Positions 23,525 through 33,281 of a DNA stretch of 64,000 nucleotides are shown one piece after another; the first letter of the stretch is position 1, and each line of letters begins with the position of its first letter. Made by a program: the position numbers and the translations under genes. The notes under the pieces were generated by a model. The model was not told the origin of the DNA and searched no databases. It saw only the letters and a program-made list of their open reading frames with translations. Source of the stretch: a virus; IMG/VR virus record IMGVR_UViG_3300046171_000252, positions 143,617-207,616 of that record, one strand, 5' to 3'.

Positions 23525-24564
23525 TTGTTTCTGAAATTTATAATGGTTCTGGTCTTGGAAACCAGTTGTGGAATATCGTAGCACCACGATGTATTGCCGA
23601 GCATCGTGGATTTAGATGGGGTGTGCGAAGAGACACTAATAATAGTGCTCAGGGTAGTAGTAAAGTTCCTTCGGTTGGATTGAAAACATTTAAAGGATGT
23701 CAGTTCCTACCAGACATTGATTTTGGTGATGAAGTAATCGGTGGTGTCACCACTGTTGAAGGTCAAGAACCAGATGTTCTTCCTGATGGTATTGAATATT
23801 ATGCCAGAGAAAGAGTTGATGAATATCCTTTAGGTCTTCATGCTCTGTCTGGCGAAGATGCTATGATTTATGATGAACTTCTTTATAATACGATTCCTGA
23901 TAATACTAAGGTTGATGGAACATTTCAGAGACTGAGATATATTAATGATCGTCGTGATGACATTATTCAGTGGTTGAAACCTAGTATTACAGTCACAGAA
24001 TATAGTAGTGATGATTTTTGTGTAATTCAGTTCAGGGGTGGTGAGTATCTTATCACCTCTGCCTGGTGCCCTCCTGAGTATTACAGAATGGCAGCAGATA
24101 GAATGTTGGAGATTAATCCTAACATGAAGTTTGGCGTGATTACAGACGACCCAGAGAATGCACGAAAGTTTATTCCTTGGGCTCCGATTATCGGTTCCTC
24201 TGCAACCAGTGAAGTTGATCCACTTGCTCATCTACAGGGTTCGGGATTCTATGAATACAAGGGTGGTCCAATCGGTATTGATTATTCCATTCTTAATAAT
24301 GCAGTCAACTCTATTATTACTTCATCCACCTTTGCTTTTTGGCCAGCATGGACTAATACTAAAGCAGAGATTATCATTGCTCCTAAGTATTGGAATGATT
24401 ACAAACGTTCTGATGGATACTGGAGAGGCGATGATAACATTGTAGATGACTGGGATTATATTGATATGAAAGGTGCTATGATGAGTGGTGTGGATTGTAA
24501 GGAAGAGTATAGGAAGTATAGAAAAAAACATGCTTTCTATTTTAATAAACCCGAAGTTGTGTAA
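23521..24564 (+). CDS. Putative fucosyltransferase-like glycosyltransferase, 347 aa
   Basis: The N-terminus YNGSGLGNQLWN resembles the GxGNQ block of GT11 alpha-1,2-fucosyltransferases; FCVIQFRGGEYL may correspond to HVRRGDY and ITSSTFAFWPAW to NSSFSWWGAW. It is thus a distant relative of the two clear GT11 proteins in this cluster, but the key Arg-Gly-Asp element is altered to RGGEY. Function is inferred. Starts in an ATGA overlap. Confidence 0.55.
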   Translation: MIVSEIYNGSGLGNQLWNIVAPRCIAEHRGFRWGVRRDTNNSAQGSSKVPSVGLKTFKGCQFLPDIDFGDEVIGGVTTVEGQEPDVLPDGIEYYARERVDEYPLGLHALSGEDAMIYDELLYNTIPDNTKVDGTFQRLRYINDRRDDIIQWLKPSITVTEYSSDDFCVIQFRGGEYLITSAWCPPEYYRMAADRMLEINPNMKFGVITDDPENARKFIPWAPIIGSSATSEVDPLAHLQGSGFYEYKGGPIGIDYSILNNAVNSIITSSTFAFWPAWTNTKAEIIIAPKYWNDYKRSDGYWRGDDNIVDDWDYIDMKGAMMSGVDCKEEYRKYRKKHAFYFNKPEVV

Positions 24565-25244
24565 TGTTTAATACTGATAATATTCAGTCTGGTAATGACC
24601 CTTTTGACTATTGGATTCTTGATAACTTTTTAGATATTGAGGATGCAAAACAACTTAGTAAAGAATTCATTGACTATGATAGTCCTGCAGAGGACATCGT
24701 TCATTATCAAGGATGGATTGCCGAGAAGAAGACATGTAATAAGTGGGATAGATTTCCACCTTTAACTTACAAGGTCTTTACTAATTTACTGGCATCTAAT
24801 TTTATTTCTACACTTTCTGACATCACCGGAGTTAATCCTTTGTATCCTGACATTGGATTGCACGGTGGGGGTTGGCATATGCATGGAAAGGGTGGTAGAC
24901 TATCAGTTCACTTAGACTATTCTATTCATCCAAAATTGAACTTGCAGAGAAAACTAAATCTTATTCTATATCTTGAAGAAGATTATGATCCTGCATGGGG
25001 TGGCAGTCTTCAGTTCTGGTCTCATGACGAGAAGACGAAAAAACCAAAGGATAAGATAAGAGAAGTAGAACCAATCTTTAATAGAGCAGTTCTATTTGAC
25101 ACAACTCAAAACTCATGGCATGGATTTCCAGAACCAATCCATCCACCTGCAGGTAAGATGAGAAAAAGTTTCGCAGTATATTACATGACTGACATCACAC
25201 AAACTGCAGAAGAAAGATACAGAGCACATTATGTTGGAGTATAA
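24564..25244 (+). CDS. 2-oxoglutarate/Fe(II)-dependent oxygenase
   Basis: A 226-residue prolyl-4-hydroxylase-like oxygenase. LSVHLDYS provides the His-x-Asp iron ligands, SWHGFPEPI the distal His, and MRKSFAVYYM the Arg that binds 2-oxoglutarate; NLILYLEEDYDPAWGGSLQFW is the central jelly-roll. In a glycan cluster it may hydroxylate a sugar, lipid or peptide acceptor; the substrate is unknown. Its ATG shares a base with the previous stop. Confidence 0.85.
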   Translation: MFNTDNIQSGNDPFDYWILDNFLDIEDAKQLSKEFIDYDSPAEDIVHYQGWIAEKKTCNKWDRFPPLTYKVFTNLLASNFISTLSDITGVNPLYPDIGLHGGGWHMHGKGGRLSVHLDYSIHPKLNLQRKLNLILYLEEDYDPAWGGSLQFWSHDEKTKKPKDKIREVEPIFNRAVLFDTTQNSWHGFPEPIHPPAGKMRKSFAVYYMTDITQTAEERYRAHYVGV

Positions 25245-26012
25245 ATGCTAGACCTAAGAAAAGTTACTTTATTTGCAATCTATGTTCCTTGGGACAAATC
25301 AAATATTTCTGCTGAAGATTTTCAGGATGGTGAACAAGAAAAATCAATTGACAACGGACTTCGGGATACAATCAAAGCAATCTATACATGCATGGAGAGC
25401 GCAAAGTTTGGTGCTGTTCGGTTAATAACATCAAAAGAAGTTATTAATGAATATGCTGGCAAACTCTCCTCAGATGGAATCAGCGTTGAACTACCGAATA
25501 TTCCCATATGTAATATGAAAGATTATGCCAGATACATGATCTATCATCTAACAGAACATGTGGATACTAAATTTGTTTTAACAATTCAACATGATGGGTT
25601 TATTCTAAATCCAAGTGCATGGAGAGATGACTTCTTTGATTATGATTACGTTGGTGCTCCATGGCCATGGCGAGAGCAAGGATTTGTGACTCCTTTCGGG
25701 GAGCACATTGCTGTTGGTAATGGTGGTTTCTCACTGAGAAGTAAGAAACTTTTAGATGTTCCTGGTAAGGTTGATGTTCCTTTTGATGTTGTTGCCATGA
25801 ATGACTTCTATAAGATGTTTGGTGGGGTCAATTGGAATGAGGATGGAAACATCTGTGTGCATAATAGGCACATTTTTGAAGAGCAGGGATGTAAGTTTGC
25901 ACCTGTGGAGGTTGCAAAAGACTTCTCCCATGAAAGTCCATTAGATGTTAATCGCGGTATTATACCCTTTGGATATCATGGCAATTTGCCTGCAGGCGTA
26001 GTAATTAATTAA
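25245..26012 (+). CDS. DUF5672-like putative glycosyltransferase
   Basis: A 255-residue protein with the blocks I associate with DUF5672: FVLTIQHDGFILNP, YDYVGAPWPWREQG and VGNGGFSLRSKKLLD. Members sit in polysaccharide clusters and are presumed GT-A enzymes; QHDG may act as the acidic metal site. Starts immediately after the oxygenase stop. Activity is not established. Confidence 0.7.
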   Translation: MLDLRKVTLFAIYVPWDKSNISAEDFQDGEQEKSIDNGLRDTIKAIYTCMESAKFGAVRLITSKEVINEYAGKLSSDGISVELPNIPICNMKDYARYMIYHLTEHVDTKFVLTIQHDGFILNPSAWRDDFFDYDYVGAPWPWREQGFVTPFGEHIAVGNGGFSLRSKKLLDVPGKVDVPFDVVAMNDFYKMFGGVNWNEDGNICVHNRHIFEEQGCKFAPVEVAKDFSHESPLDVNRGIIPFGYHGNLPAGVVIN

Positions 26013-26021
26013 GGAGTTCAA

Positions 26022-26810
26022 ATGAAATTTGACATAGATCATTCCACACCATACTTCATGGAAATCTTCCAGAATGTATCTGATGATGATATGACTGGTG
26101 GTTCTGAGGCAATCAAAGTCATCTCTGAGTATCATAAGAAGAATCATTATCTTTTGAATACTGGTGCTGTGGGGTATGACCCACCTTCCTGGTCTGAGGA
26201 GGATAATGTATTCCCATCTGATGCCCCCGTGCATCCTATGACTCACATTGAGTGGGCTGCAATTCTGAAGAGCATGAATCTTGAAGGTGATGTTCTTGAA
26301 TTTGGTGTTGCATGTGGAGGAACGATTAGAGACATTGCCTTTATCAATCCCGACAAGAGGATTCATGGATTTGATCACTTTCAAGGACTAGAGCAAACTT
26401 CACAATTCATTCCGGATTATGCTGGTTGGCACGAAGGTGCATTCTGTCTTAATGGTCCTGAATATCCTCAGACCTATGAGCGTGTGATTGAAGACCTTTC
26501 TCAGTGGGATAATATTGGTATTGTGGTTGAGGATGTTCATAAACTTACCGAACCCGAAGAGTTTGAAATTGGTAAGATTTGTGCAGTGCATATTGATGTT
26601 GACATCTATGAACCAACAGTTTCATCACTGAAGTTTGTTGATAAGTGTGAGTGGGATAAAATCTATATGAGGTTTGATGACTGGCACGGACACGAACCTG
26701 ATTATGATTCACATGAAAGACTTGCATGTAAGGAGTGGATTGAGAAGAACAACTATACATTTGAACTTCTACGAAACGGATTGCATGGTGAGATGATTGT
26801 TTCACGATGA
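26022..26810 (+). CDS. TylF/MycF-like O-methyltransferase
   Basis: A 262-residue SAM-dependent methyltransferase. VLEFGVACGGTIRDIA is the glycine-rich SAM loop, IHGFDHFQGL and CAVHIDVDIYEPT resemble the metal-binding region of TylF-type sugar O-methyltransferases, and MRFDDWHGHEPD provides further acidic ligands. It probably methylates a sugar hydroxyl on the glycan product. AAGGAG precedes ATG 26022. Confidence 0.8.
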   Translation: MKFDIDHSTPYFMEIFQNVSDDDMTGGSEAIKVISEYHKKNHYLLNTGAVGYDPPSWSEEDNVFPSDAPVHPMTHIEWAAILKSMNLEGDVLEFGVACGGTIRDIAFINPDKRIHGFDHFQGLEQTSQFIPDYAGWHEGAFCLNGPEYPQTYERVIEDLSQWDNIGIVVEDVHKLTEPEEFEIGKICAVHIDVDIYEPTVSSLKFVDKCEWDKIYMRFDDWHGHEPDYDSHERLACKEWIEKNNYTFELLRNGLHGEMIVSR

Positions 26811-27607
26811 CTGTAGCATTTAATCATCTAGGTAAACTGGGGCAACTGGGAAACCAGATGTTTCAGTATGCTGCTACCAAGGGTATTGCATCTAAAGTAG
26901 GTGCTTCATTCATGATTCCCAATCATCAAGAAATTTTTGATGATGGCATAGGAAATCGATATACGATTCTATTGTTTGATGCATTCAAACTTACGAGTGC
27001 CACGAATCTTGGGACTCTGCAAACTGAAAAGTATGTCCAAGAACCAAAATTTGAATTTACCCCTGAATTTTTTGATCTTAACGGGTCAGAAGATTTTTCT
27101 TTGTGGGGATTCTTTCAGACTGAAAAATACTTCAAGCACATTGAAGATGAGATAAGAAATGACTTTGCTTTCCGTGATGAGATTGTGGAAGAGTGTAGTG
27201 CAATCATGGAGGGATTTGATAATCCAATAGCACTTCATGTTCGCAGAGGTGATTTTCTTCATAACTCTGGCAATCATCCCCCATTAGGACTTGAATATTA
27301 TGCCGAAGCATTAAAAAACTTTAATGATGATAGAGAGGTTATAATATTTTCTAATGACCCAGAGTGGTGTAAAGAGCAAGAGTTGTTTGAGAGTGATAGA
27401 TTTGCCGTGTCAGAAGGTGGCAATCAGTTCTATGATTTGTGCCTGATGTCTATGTGTAATGATTTTATTATTGCCAACTCATCATTCTCTTGGTGGGGTG
27501 CATGGTTAGCAAACAGGGGTAAGGTGATTGCTCCTAAGAAGTGGTTTGGACCTAATCTAAATCATGATACAAAAGATTTGTATTGTAACGACTGGAAAGT
27601 ATTATGA
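26807..27607 (+). CDS. Alpha-1,2-fucosyltransferase-like (GT11)
   Basis: A 266-residue GT11 protein: LGQLGNQMFQYAAT, ALHVRRGDFLHN (HxRRGD donor site) and NSSFSWWGAWLAN are the three diagnostic blocks. GT11 enzymes transfer L-fucose or a related deoxysugar from a GDP donor. No GDP-fucose synthesis pair is obvious in this window, so the donor may come from the host or the GDP-mannose epimerase. Overlaps both neighbours by 4 nt. Confidence 0.92.
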   Translation: MTVAFNHLGKLGQLGNQMFQYAATKGIASKVGASFMIPNHQEIFDDGIGNRYTILLFDAFKLTSATNLGTLQTEKYVQEPKFEFTPEFFDLNGSEDFSLWGFFQTEKYFKHIEDEIRNDFAFRDEIVEECSAIMEGFDNPIALHVRRGDFLHNSGNHPPLGLEYYAEALKNFNDDREVIIFSNDPEWCKEQELFESDRFAVSEGGNQFYDLCLMSMCNDFIIANSSFSWWGAWLANRGKVIAPKKWFGPNLNHDTKDLYCNDWKVL

Positions 27608-28311
27608 AAGTATCAATAGCATGTCCGACATTTGAATACTATGGTAGAGGTGTAGAAGTTCTGGATGATATGTTCAGGACTATTGCTGCTCAGACATTTA
27701 AGGATATTGAGGTTGTCATTTCAGATCACAGTAAAACCGATGTGATTGAAGATTACTGCAAAGAGAATGAGCACAACCTGAATATCAAATACATTCGCAA
27801 TGAGAATGGCAGAGGTAATCCTTCCATCAATACTAACAATGCGATTGATAATTGTAGTGGTGAGATTATTAAAATCTTTCAACAGGATGACTTCTTCTAT
27901 GATACAGAGGCAGTAGAGAAGATGTATGATGCCATGACAAACTCAGATGCTAAATGGTTTGTATGTGGTGCGGTCCATACTCGTGATGACGGACATACAT
28001 TCTTTAATCCCATGTATCCGAGATGGGATGATAAGATAATGCTAGAACCAGGTTATAACTTTATTGGTGGTGTATCTGTCACGGCAATCAAAAAAGAGGT
28101 GACTGTAAGGTATGACCCTGAACTCAGAATGTTACTGGATGTAGATTTTTACTATCAGAATGTGTTAAACTATGGTATGCCAATCTTCTATCGTGATACT
28201 TTGATTGTTAATAGAGTCCGAGATAATGATACTCTGATGGCAGAAGTGAGTGAAGAAGAGATTGAAGAAGAATTTCAGTATTGTTTCAAGAAGCATGGTA
28301 TTAGTAGATGA
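27604..28311 (+). CDS. Glycosyltransferase family 2
   Basis: A 235-residue GT2 enzyme: VSIACPTFEYYGRG, a DIEVVISDHSKTD nucleotide site, and IIKIFQQDDFFYD for the metal-binding acidic pair. Soluble, no membrane segment. ATGA-type overlap at both ends. Sugar specificity unknown. Confidence 0.85.
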   Translation: MKVSIACPTFEYYGRGVEVLDDMFRTIAAQTFKDIEVVISDHSKTDVIEDYCKENEHNLNIKYIRNENGRGNPSINTNNAIDNCSGEIIKIFQQDDFFYDTEAVEKMYDAMTNSDAKWFVCGAVHTRDDGHTFFNPMYPRWDDKIMLEPGYNFIGGVSVTAIKKEVTVRYDPELRMLLDVDFYYQNVLNYGMPIFYRDTLIVNRVRDNDTLMAEVSEEEIEEEFQYCFKKHGISR

Positions 28312-29141
28312 ATCATAAGTATTATTTTTCAGTTGCCGCAATGTTCAAGAATGAAAGTTGGACATTGAAGGAATGGGTTGAACACTATAAGTTGCATGGA
28401 GCAGATCATATCTATCTGGTAGATGACTTCAGTGATGATGATTATCTGCCTATCCTGCAACCTTATATTGATTCTGGATATGTGACTCTGTTTAAGAGTG
28501 ATGTAGATGAGAGATTTACGGGGCGACAAGTTCATGTCACGAATAAGTATTTCCTTCCTATTGCAAAAGAATCTAAGTGGATTGCACAGGTTGATGTAGA
28601 TGAGTTTCTGTATAGTCCAAAGGTTGTTGATATTAAAAAAATTCTAAAACAATATGAAGACTATGGTAGAGTAATTACTAACTGGGTATGGTTCAACTCT
28701 AATGATTTTATTGAACATCCTGAAGGTGGCATTGTCAATAACTTCAATAAGAGAGCAGAGTATAATGTAAGAGTCTGGGCTACATTGTATAGTCATGCCA
28801 ATCCAAAAGGACAGGATGAACCAGAGTGGCAGAACCTAGATGCTCCGAAGTGCATTGTGAATACTGACTTTGGTATTGAACATTTTGCAGTTCATGATGC
28901 ATTTAATAATGGAGAGACAATCAATCTATCATACAAGACAAATGAAAATGACCCAGAATTGCTTTTGAATCATTATCAATTACAATCTAGAGAGTATTGG
29001 GAAACTGTTAAGATGAATAGAGGTGATTGCAATCACTGGTATACTGGAAACAAAAGAGGATGGCACGCTTTCTATTCATTAGACGTTGGTAATATAATTG
29101 ATGACAGACTTAAAGAACAAAATATGGAGATAGTTCTATGA
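28308..29141 (+). CDS. Glycosyltransferase (GT92/GT2-like)
   Basis: A 277-residue protein with blocks of the GT92 / GT2_4 group: AMFKNESWTLKEWVEHYKLHG, IYLVDDFSDDD and WIAQVDVDEFLYSP (DxDE metal site). These enzymes add galactose or similar residues in eukaryotes and bacteria; specificity here is unknown. Coupled by 4-nt overlaps. Confidence 0.85.
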   Translation: MNHKYYFSVAAMFKNESWTLKEWVEHYKLHGADHIYLVDDFSDDDYLPILQPYIDSGYVTLFKSDVDERFTGRQVHVTNKYFLPIAKESKWIAQVDVDEFLYSPKVVDIKKILKQYEDYGRVITNWVWFNSNDFIEHPEGGIVNNFNKRAEYNVRVWATLYSHANPKGQDEPEWQNLDAPKCIVNTDFGIEHFAVHDAFNNGETINLSYKTNENDPELLLNHYQLQSREYWETVKMNRGDCNHWYTGNKRGWHAFYSLDVGNIIDDRLKEQNMEIVL

Positions 29142-30004
29142 CAATTGGAATGAATAATCTAGGCACGAATGGGAGACTGGGAAACCAGATGTTTCAATAT
29201 GCCGCACTAGTAGGTATTGCCAAACAAGGTGGATTTGATTTTAGAATCCCCGACCATTCAAAGGCAACATACTTTGACCGCAAATCTGGTCCAAATATTA
29301 TTACGGAGTATCATCAATTGCAGCACTGCTTTGAGATGCTCCATTGTGGTGATAGGTATGGACTGGTGGATGGTGATGAGATTGAATTGCATGAATCTCA
29401 TGAGTTCTGTGAGGAGTTATTCAATGAGTGTCCAAATCATGTATCCCTGAACGGATACTTTCAAACAGAAAAGTATTTTAAGAATGCAGAGAAACTTATC
29501 CGACTGGACTTTAGATTCAAGAAGCATATCATTGAAGAGGTTCAATCGCACTTCAAGGAATATCTAGATCAAAAACCTGTATGTATTTTGGTAAGAGATT
29601 TCAACCCAGAATTTGATTATCCAAATTGTGAGAACAATCATATCAATGTCTCACTAGAGTTTTATGAGAAGGCAATTGAATCCTTAGGTAAGGACAGAAC
29701 TTATATTGTATGCTCTAATAGTATTGACCTTTGTAAGAAGCAAAAGTTATTTCAAGGAGACAATTTTATCTTCAATGAGGTTGTTCCCGAAGAGATATAT
29801 AAAGGACACTTTGACTTATGTTTAATGTCAATGTGTCAGGACTTCATCGTTTCCAATAGCACATTTGGATGGTGGGGTGCCTGGTTAGGAAATGGAGAAG
29901 GGAAGAGAGTTATACTACCGTCCCCTTGGTATGGACCCGGACTTTCTCATATTAGTGTTGATGATTTGTATCCAGATGGATGGGAGAAAATTGAATGGAA
30001 GTAA
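29138..30004 (+). CDS. Alpha-1,2-fucosyltransferase-like (GT11), second copy
   Basis: A 288-residue paralogue of the protein at 26807: NGRLGNQMFQYAALVGIA and NSTFGWWGAWLGN are well kept. The donor motif HxRRGD is replaced by ILVRDFNPEF, so the usual Arg-Gly-Asp is missing; this copy may be changed in specificity or inactive. The gene end overlaps the next by 10 nt. Confidence 0.85.
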   Translation: MTIGMNNLGTNGRLGNQMFQYAALVGIAKQGGFDFRIPDHSKATYFDRKSGPNIITEYHQLQHCFEMLHCGDRYGLVDGDEIELHESHEFCEELFNECPNHVSLNGYFQTEKYFKNAEKLIRLDFRFKKHIIEEVQSHFKEYLDQKPVCILVRDFNPEFDYPNCENNHINVSLEFYEKAIESLGKDRTYIVCSNSIDLCKKQKLFQGDNFIFNEVVPEEIYKGHFDLCLMSMCQDFIVSNSTFGWWGAWLGNGEGKRVILPSPWYGPGLSHISVDDLYPDGWEKIEWK

Positions 30005-30768
30005 CAGTTGTAAGTCATGCCGGTATTGCCAATAGAATTAAGAATCTATTGAGTGCCATGGCACAACATGATAAAGTTTATACTCCACATGATACAATCT
30101 CATTTCTCTTTCCATCTATTTCTAAGGTAGATGAAGTTGTGAATCCTTATCCAGAGGATTGGAGATTGTATGTTGATCCTGAAGAAGAAAAATACATAGA
30201 CAACTACAAAACAATTGACCTGATGTATGAGAAGACTCCGCAGTATTTTGTGGATAAGTATCTCAATCTACTTGGAACTCTAGAAATCAATCAGGATATT
30301 CTTGATTATGTAAATGAGTTTACCGAATCTTGGGATGATATGGTTGGTGTTCATATTAGGTCATGGTATTGTGCCAAGAAAGTTTTTCATGATAATAGCA
30401 TCTTTGAAAGAGAGATAGATAGGTTAGCAGAAGACAAGAAATTCTTTTTCTGTTCTGACAACTCTGATGTCTATAAACATTTTGCAGACAGATATCCCGA
30501 CAGAGTAATTTTATACGATAGACAAATATTCAATGACCCCAAATTGGCTGAGTCCGGACATCATGATGATATTCAATTAACTACTGATGCCTTTATTGAG
30601 TTGTTGATACTATCCAAGTGTGCTACAATTGTTGGTACATATGCCAGTTCTTTTGATGAACTCGCATGGTGGATGAGTGGGTGTAAATCAAAAGTGATTA
30701 TACCAGAACCAATTAATTGTGAGCAAGAACTGAACAACTTTAACGATCTGATTTACGTAAAAAAATGA
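29995..30768 (+). CDS. Putative O-fucosyltransferase-like glycosyltransferase
   Basis: A 257-residue protein with SHAGIANRIKNLLSAM (GxxNR, as in NodZ/O-fucosyltransferase folds), MVGVHIRSWYC (HxR) and a C-terminal VGTYASSFDELAWW. It is clearly paralogous to the protein at 36220. The HxR block fits a GT-B fold enzyme using a GDP-sugar; this is inference. Confidence 0.65.
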   Translation: MEVTVVSHAGIANRIKNLLSAMAQHDKVYTPHDTISFLFPSISKVDEVVNPYPEDWRLYVDPEEEKYIDNYKTIDLMYEKTPQYFVDKYLNLLGTLEINQDILDYVNEFTESWDDMVGVHIRSWYCAKKVFHDNSIFEREIDRLAEDKKFFFCSDNSDVYKHFADRYPDRVILYDRQIFNDPKLAESGHHDDIQLTTDAFIELLILSKCATIVGTYASSFDELAWWMSGCKSKVIIPEPINCEQELNNFNDLIYVKK

Positions 30769-31523
30769 TTACATTAGAAGCAACGAAACAAGTGGCAGAT
30801 GATTCTCCGGATCATATCTGTCCGGTTGGTGCGATTAGAGATAACTTCACATCAGAGGGATTGATTGAAGAAGTCAAAGATGGATTTGAGAACGAACAAA
30901 TTTCCATGCTAGATCTTGGATGTGCCGGTGCTCAGTTTGTTGTTGATTTTATTAATAGAGGTGATATTGGTATAGGATTGGAGGGTAGTAGTAATTCTCT
31001 TGGTGGTATTGGTAAGGACAACTGGGATAAGTATCACAATAAAAATTTGTTCCTATGTGATATCACAAAAGATTATCAACTCTATGATGATGGAGAACCC
31101 ATGGAGTTTGATTTCATTCACTCGGAAGAAGTGTTTGAACACATTGCACCCGAAGATATTGACAACATGCTTATTAATATCTTTAAGCATCTGAAGGAGG
31201 GTGGTCTTTGTGTATTTGGAGTTTCTCTTGTTCCTGATGTAAGGAATGAGAAAGGTGAGGACATGGTGCCACCTTTTGCTCCAGAAGATAGAACTATCGG
31301 ATATGAAGGAGAACTCTTTACTCTTCATCAATCTGTGTTCCCTGCAACCTGGTGGAAAGAAAAAATTGAGTCAGCAGGGTTTAAAATTTTCGAGGAAGGA
31401 CTTCATGATGAGAACCACTTTGGATATCTTTTTAATCACATTGTTCGTGGTGCCGGATACTCTGGCAATGTTCCTGGTTATAAAGGATGGGATGAGTCCG
31501 CGTATTTCTGTTGCACAAAATGA
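30765..31523 (+). CDS. SAM-dependent methyltransferase
   Basis: A 252-residue class I methyltransferase: ISMLDLGCAGAQFVVDFI is the SAM-binding loop, followed by GIGLEGSS and DFIHSEEVFEHIAPEDID. Its N-terminus (DDSPDHICPVGAI) matches that of the protein at 33272, a paralogue within the cluster. Probably methylates a sugar; substrate unknown. Confidence 0.82.
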   Translation: MITLEATKQVADDSPDHICPVGAIRDNFTSEGLIEEVKDGFENEQISMLDLGCAGAQFVVDFINRGDIGIGLEGSSNSLGGIGKDNWDKYHNKNLFLCDITKDYQLYDDGEPMEFDFIHSEEVFEHIAPEDIDNMLINIFKHLKEGGLCVFGVSLVPDVRNEKGEDMVPPFAPEDRTIGYEGELFTLHQSVFPATWWKEKIESAGFKIFEEGLHDENHFGYLFNHIVRGAGYSGNVPGYKGWDESAYFCCTK

Positions 31524-32347
31524 TTGATCTTAAGAATTGTACTTTTATCATTCCCGTAAGGATTGAGAGTGAAGATAGAATGCGTAATGTTATTACAGTT
31601 CTGTGTTATCTTCTTGAAAACTTTGATACTAAAGTTATTCTCAAAGAAGTGGATGTAGAGTCTGTATTTCAGGAAGCAGTTCTACCACAAATTAAAGAAT
31701 ATCTTGGTGATGCACTTAACAATCTAACGCATGTCTTTGAGAAATCTGATGACCCTGTGTTCTATAGGATGAAGATTCTTAATGAAATGATTGATATGGC
31801 AGACACTCCAGTCATTGCCAACTATGACTGTGATGTTCTGTTCAGACCAGAAACATATACAGAATCGGTTGAGATGGTCATGAATGGATGTGATATTGTA
31901 TATCCATATGGATTTGGTGAGTATCAGAGACAAGTCTTTGCCGATGATGAAGATGTGAGTGAGTTTCTTTCTAATGATTTTAACTTTGACATCCTTGATA
32001 ATAAGTCAAAGATGTATGATGCTCAGTATGGGCACGTTCAATTTGTAGATAGAAAATCCTATATTGATGCAGGTATGGAGAATGAAAACTTCCGAGGTTC
32101 TTCTCCTGAAGATAAGGAGAGATTCTATAGATTTGAAAAAATGGGTTATAATGTTGGTAGAATAGATCATCAGGTTTATCACCTAGAACATAGTAGAGGT
32201 AGAAACTCTTGGCCAAATTCAGTTCAAGGCAATCCATACATGAGAGAAAACTTTGAGGTATGGGAATCAATTCAGAACATGTCTGGTGAAGAGTTGAGAG
32301 AATACTATTCCAATCAAGAGTATCTGAAAAAGTATGTTAATTGCTAG
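31520..32347 (+). CDS. Putative glycosyltransferase, 275 aa
   Basis: A GT2-like protein of 275 residues: NCTFIIPVRIESEDRMRNV at the start and VIANYDCDVLFRPE with the DxD metal site near residue 100; HVQFVDRKSYIDAG and FRGSSPEDKERFYR resemble the acceptor side of galactosyl-type GT2 enzymes. Start ATG 31520 overlaps the previous stop (ATGA). Confidence 0.78.
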   Translation: MIDLKNCTFIIPVRIESEDRMRNVITVLCYLLENFDTKVILKEVDVESVFQEAVLPQIKEYLGDALNNLTHVFEKSDDPVFYRMKILNEMIDMADTPVIANYDCDVLFRPETYTESVEMVMNGCDIVYPYGFGEYQRQVFADDEDVSEFLSNDFNFDILDNKSKMYDAQYGHVQFVDRKSYIDAGMENENFRGSSPEDKERFYRFEKMGYNVGRIDHQVYHLEHSRGRNSWPNSVQGNPYMRENFEVWESIQNMSGEELREYYSNQEYLKKYVNC

Positions 32348-33281
32348 TTGTCCATTAAGAATTTCCCTGTTCGGAGGTTCTACTGATAATCCATATTTCG
32401 TAGAGAAGTATGGGTATGGTTCTGTAATTAGTTTCACATGTGATCTTAAGACATATGTAACTATCAGTCAGGACAAAATTGGTTTCAATAAAGAACAACA
32501 CAAATATATCATCAACTATTCAAAGAGAGAGGAAGTCTCCAAGGTTGAGGATATACAGAATGAAGTTGTAAGAACTGTATTGGAGCATTTTAATATGCCA
32601 CCAGTACAGGTTACTCTTACCAGTGATGCTTATTCACAAGGAAGTGGATTGGCATCTTCGTCTTCTTATACAATAAGTCTTATCAAGGCATGTTCTTTGT
32701 TCTTGAAGATTACAATGACAGAAAGTGAGATATGTAAATTGGCATATCAACTTGAAAGAGTATATAATCCTTATTGTGGATATCAAGATCCGTATGGATG
32801 TGGTGTCGGTGGATTTAAAAGAATTGAATTCATGAATAATGATTGTATCAAGTATGAGTTTCTTCCAACAGAACTATTTGATAAGTATGATACTCATCTT
32901 ATCTTCACAGGTGTCACGAGAAACTCTAAGAAGATTCTTAAAAATGTAACTGATAATTTGGAGAAAGTAAAACCACTTCTTGACACAGTAGTCTGTGCAT
33001 ATCAAAGTCTTTCTCAAAATGACTATGAGTTGTTTTTCAAGTATCTAAATCATGGATGGCAACAAAAGAAAGAAACGAGTAGTTCAATATGTGAGAATGA
33101 ACTCATTAAAGAGATTGATTCTTCTTTGGAAAATAGTCCATCGGTCTTGTCGCATAAATTATGTGGGGCAGGTAATGGAGGATTTTTCTTAGTATTCTCT
33201 AATAAGGACAGCTTGAATATTCCTTATGAATCTGTTAGAATAAATGTATCGCCAAATGGGGTAACGGGTAGATGTCTTTGA
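32334..33281 (+). CDS. hddA: GHMP sugar kinase, D-glycero-D-manno-heptose 7-phosphate kinase-like
   Basis: A 315-residue GHMP kinase. CPLRISLFGGSTDNP is the N-terminal substrate motif of the HddA group, GSGLASSSSYTISL is the ATP-binding GLxSSS loop, and KLCGAGNGGFFLVF is motif 3. HddA phosphorylates heptose 7-phosphate at O1 in the GDP-heptose route. The presence of a GmhA-like isomerase and a HAD-nucleotidyltransferase fusion nearby supports this over galacto- or fucokinase. Overlaps both neighbours. Confidence 0.78.
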   Translation: MLIASCPLRISLFGGSTDNPYFVEKYGYGSVISFTCDLKTYVTISQDKIGFNKEQHKYIINYSKREEVSKVEDIQNEVVRTVLEHFNMPPVQVTLTSDAYSQGSGLASSSSYTISLIKACSLFLKITMTESEICKLAYQLERVYNPYCGYQDPYGCGVGGFKRIEFMNNDCIKYEFLPTELFDKYDTHLIFTGVTRNSKKILKNVTDNLEKVKPLLDTVVCAYQSLSQNDYELFFKYLNHGWQQKKETSSSICENELIKEIDSSLENSPSVLSHKLCGAGNGGFFLVFSNKDSLNIPYESVRINVSPNGVTGRCL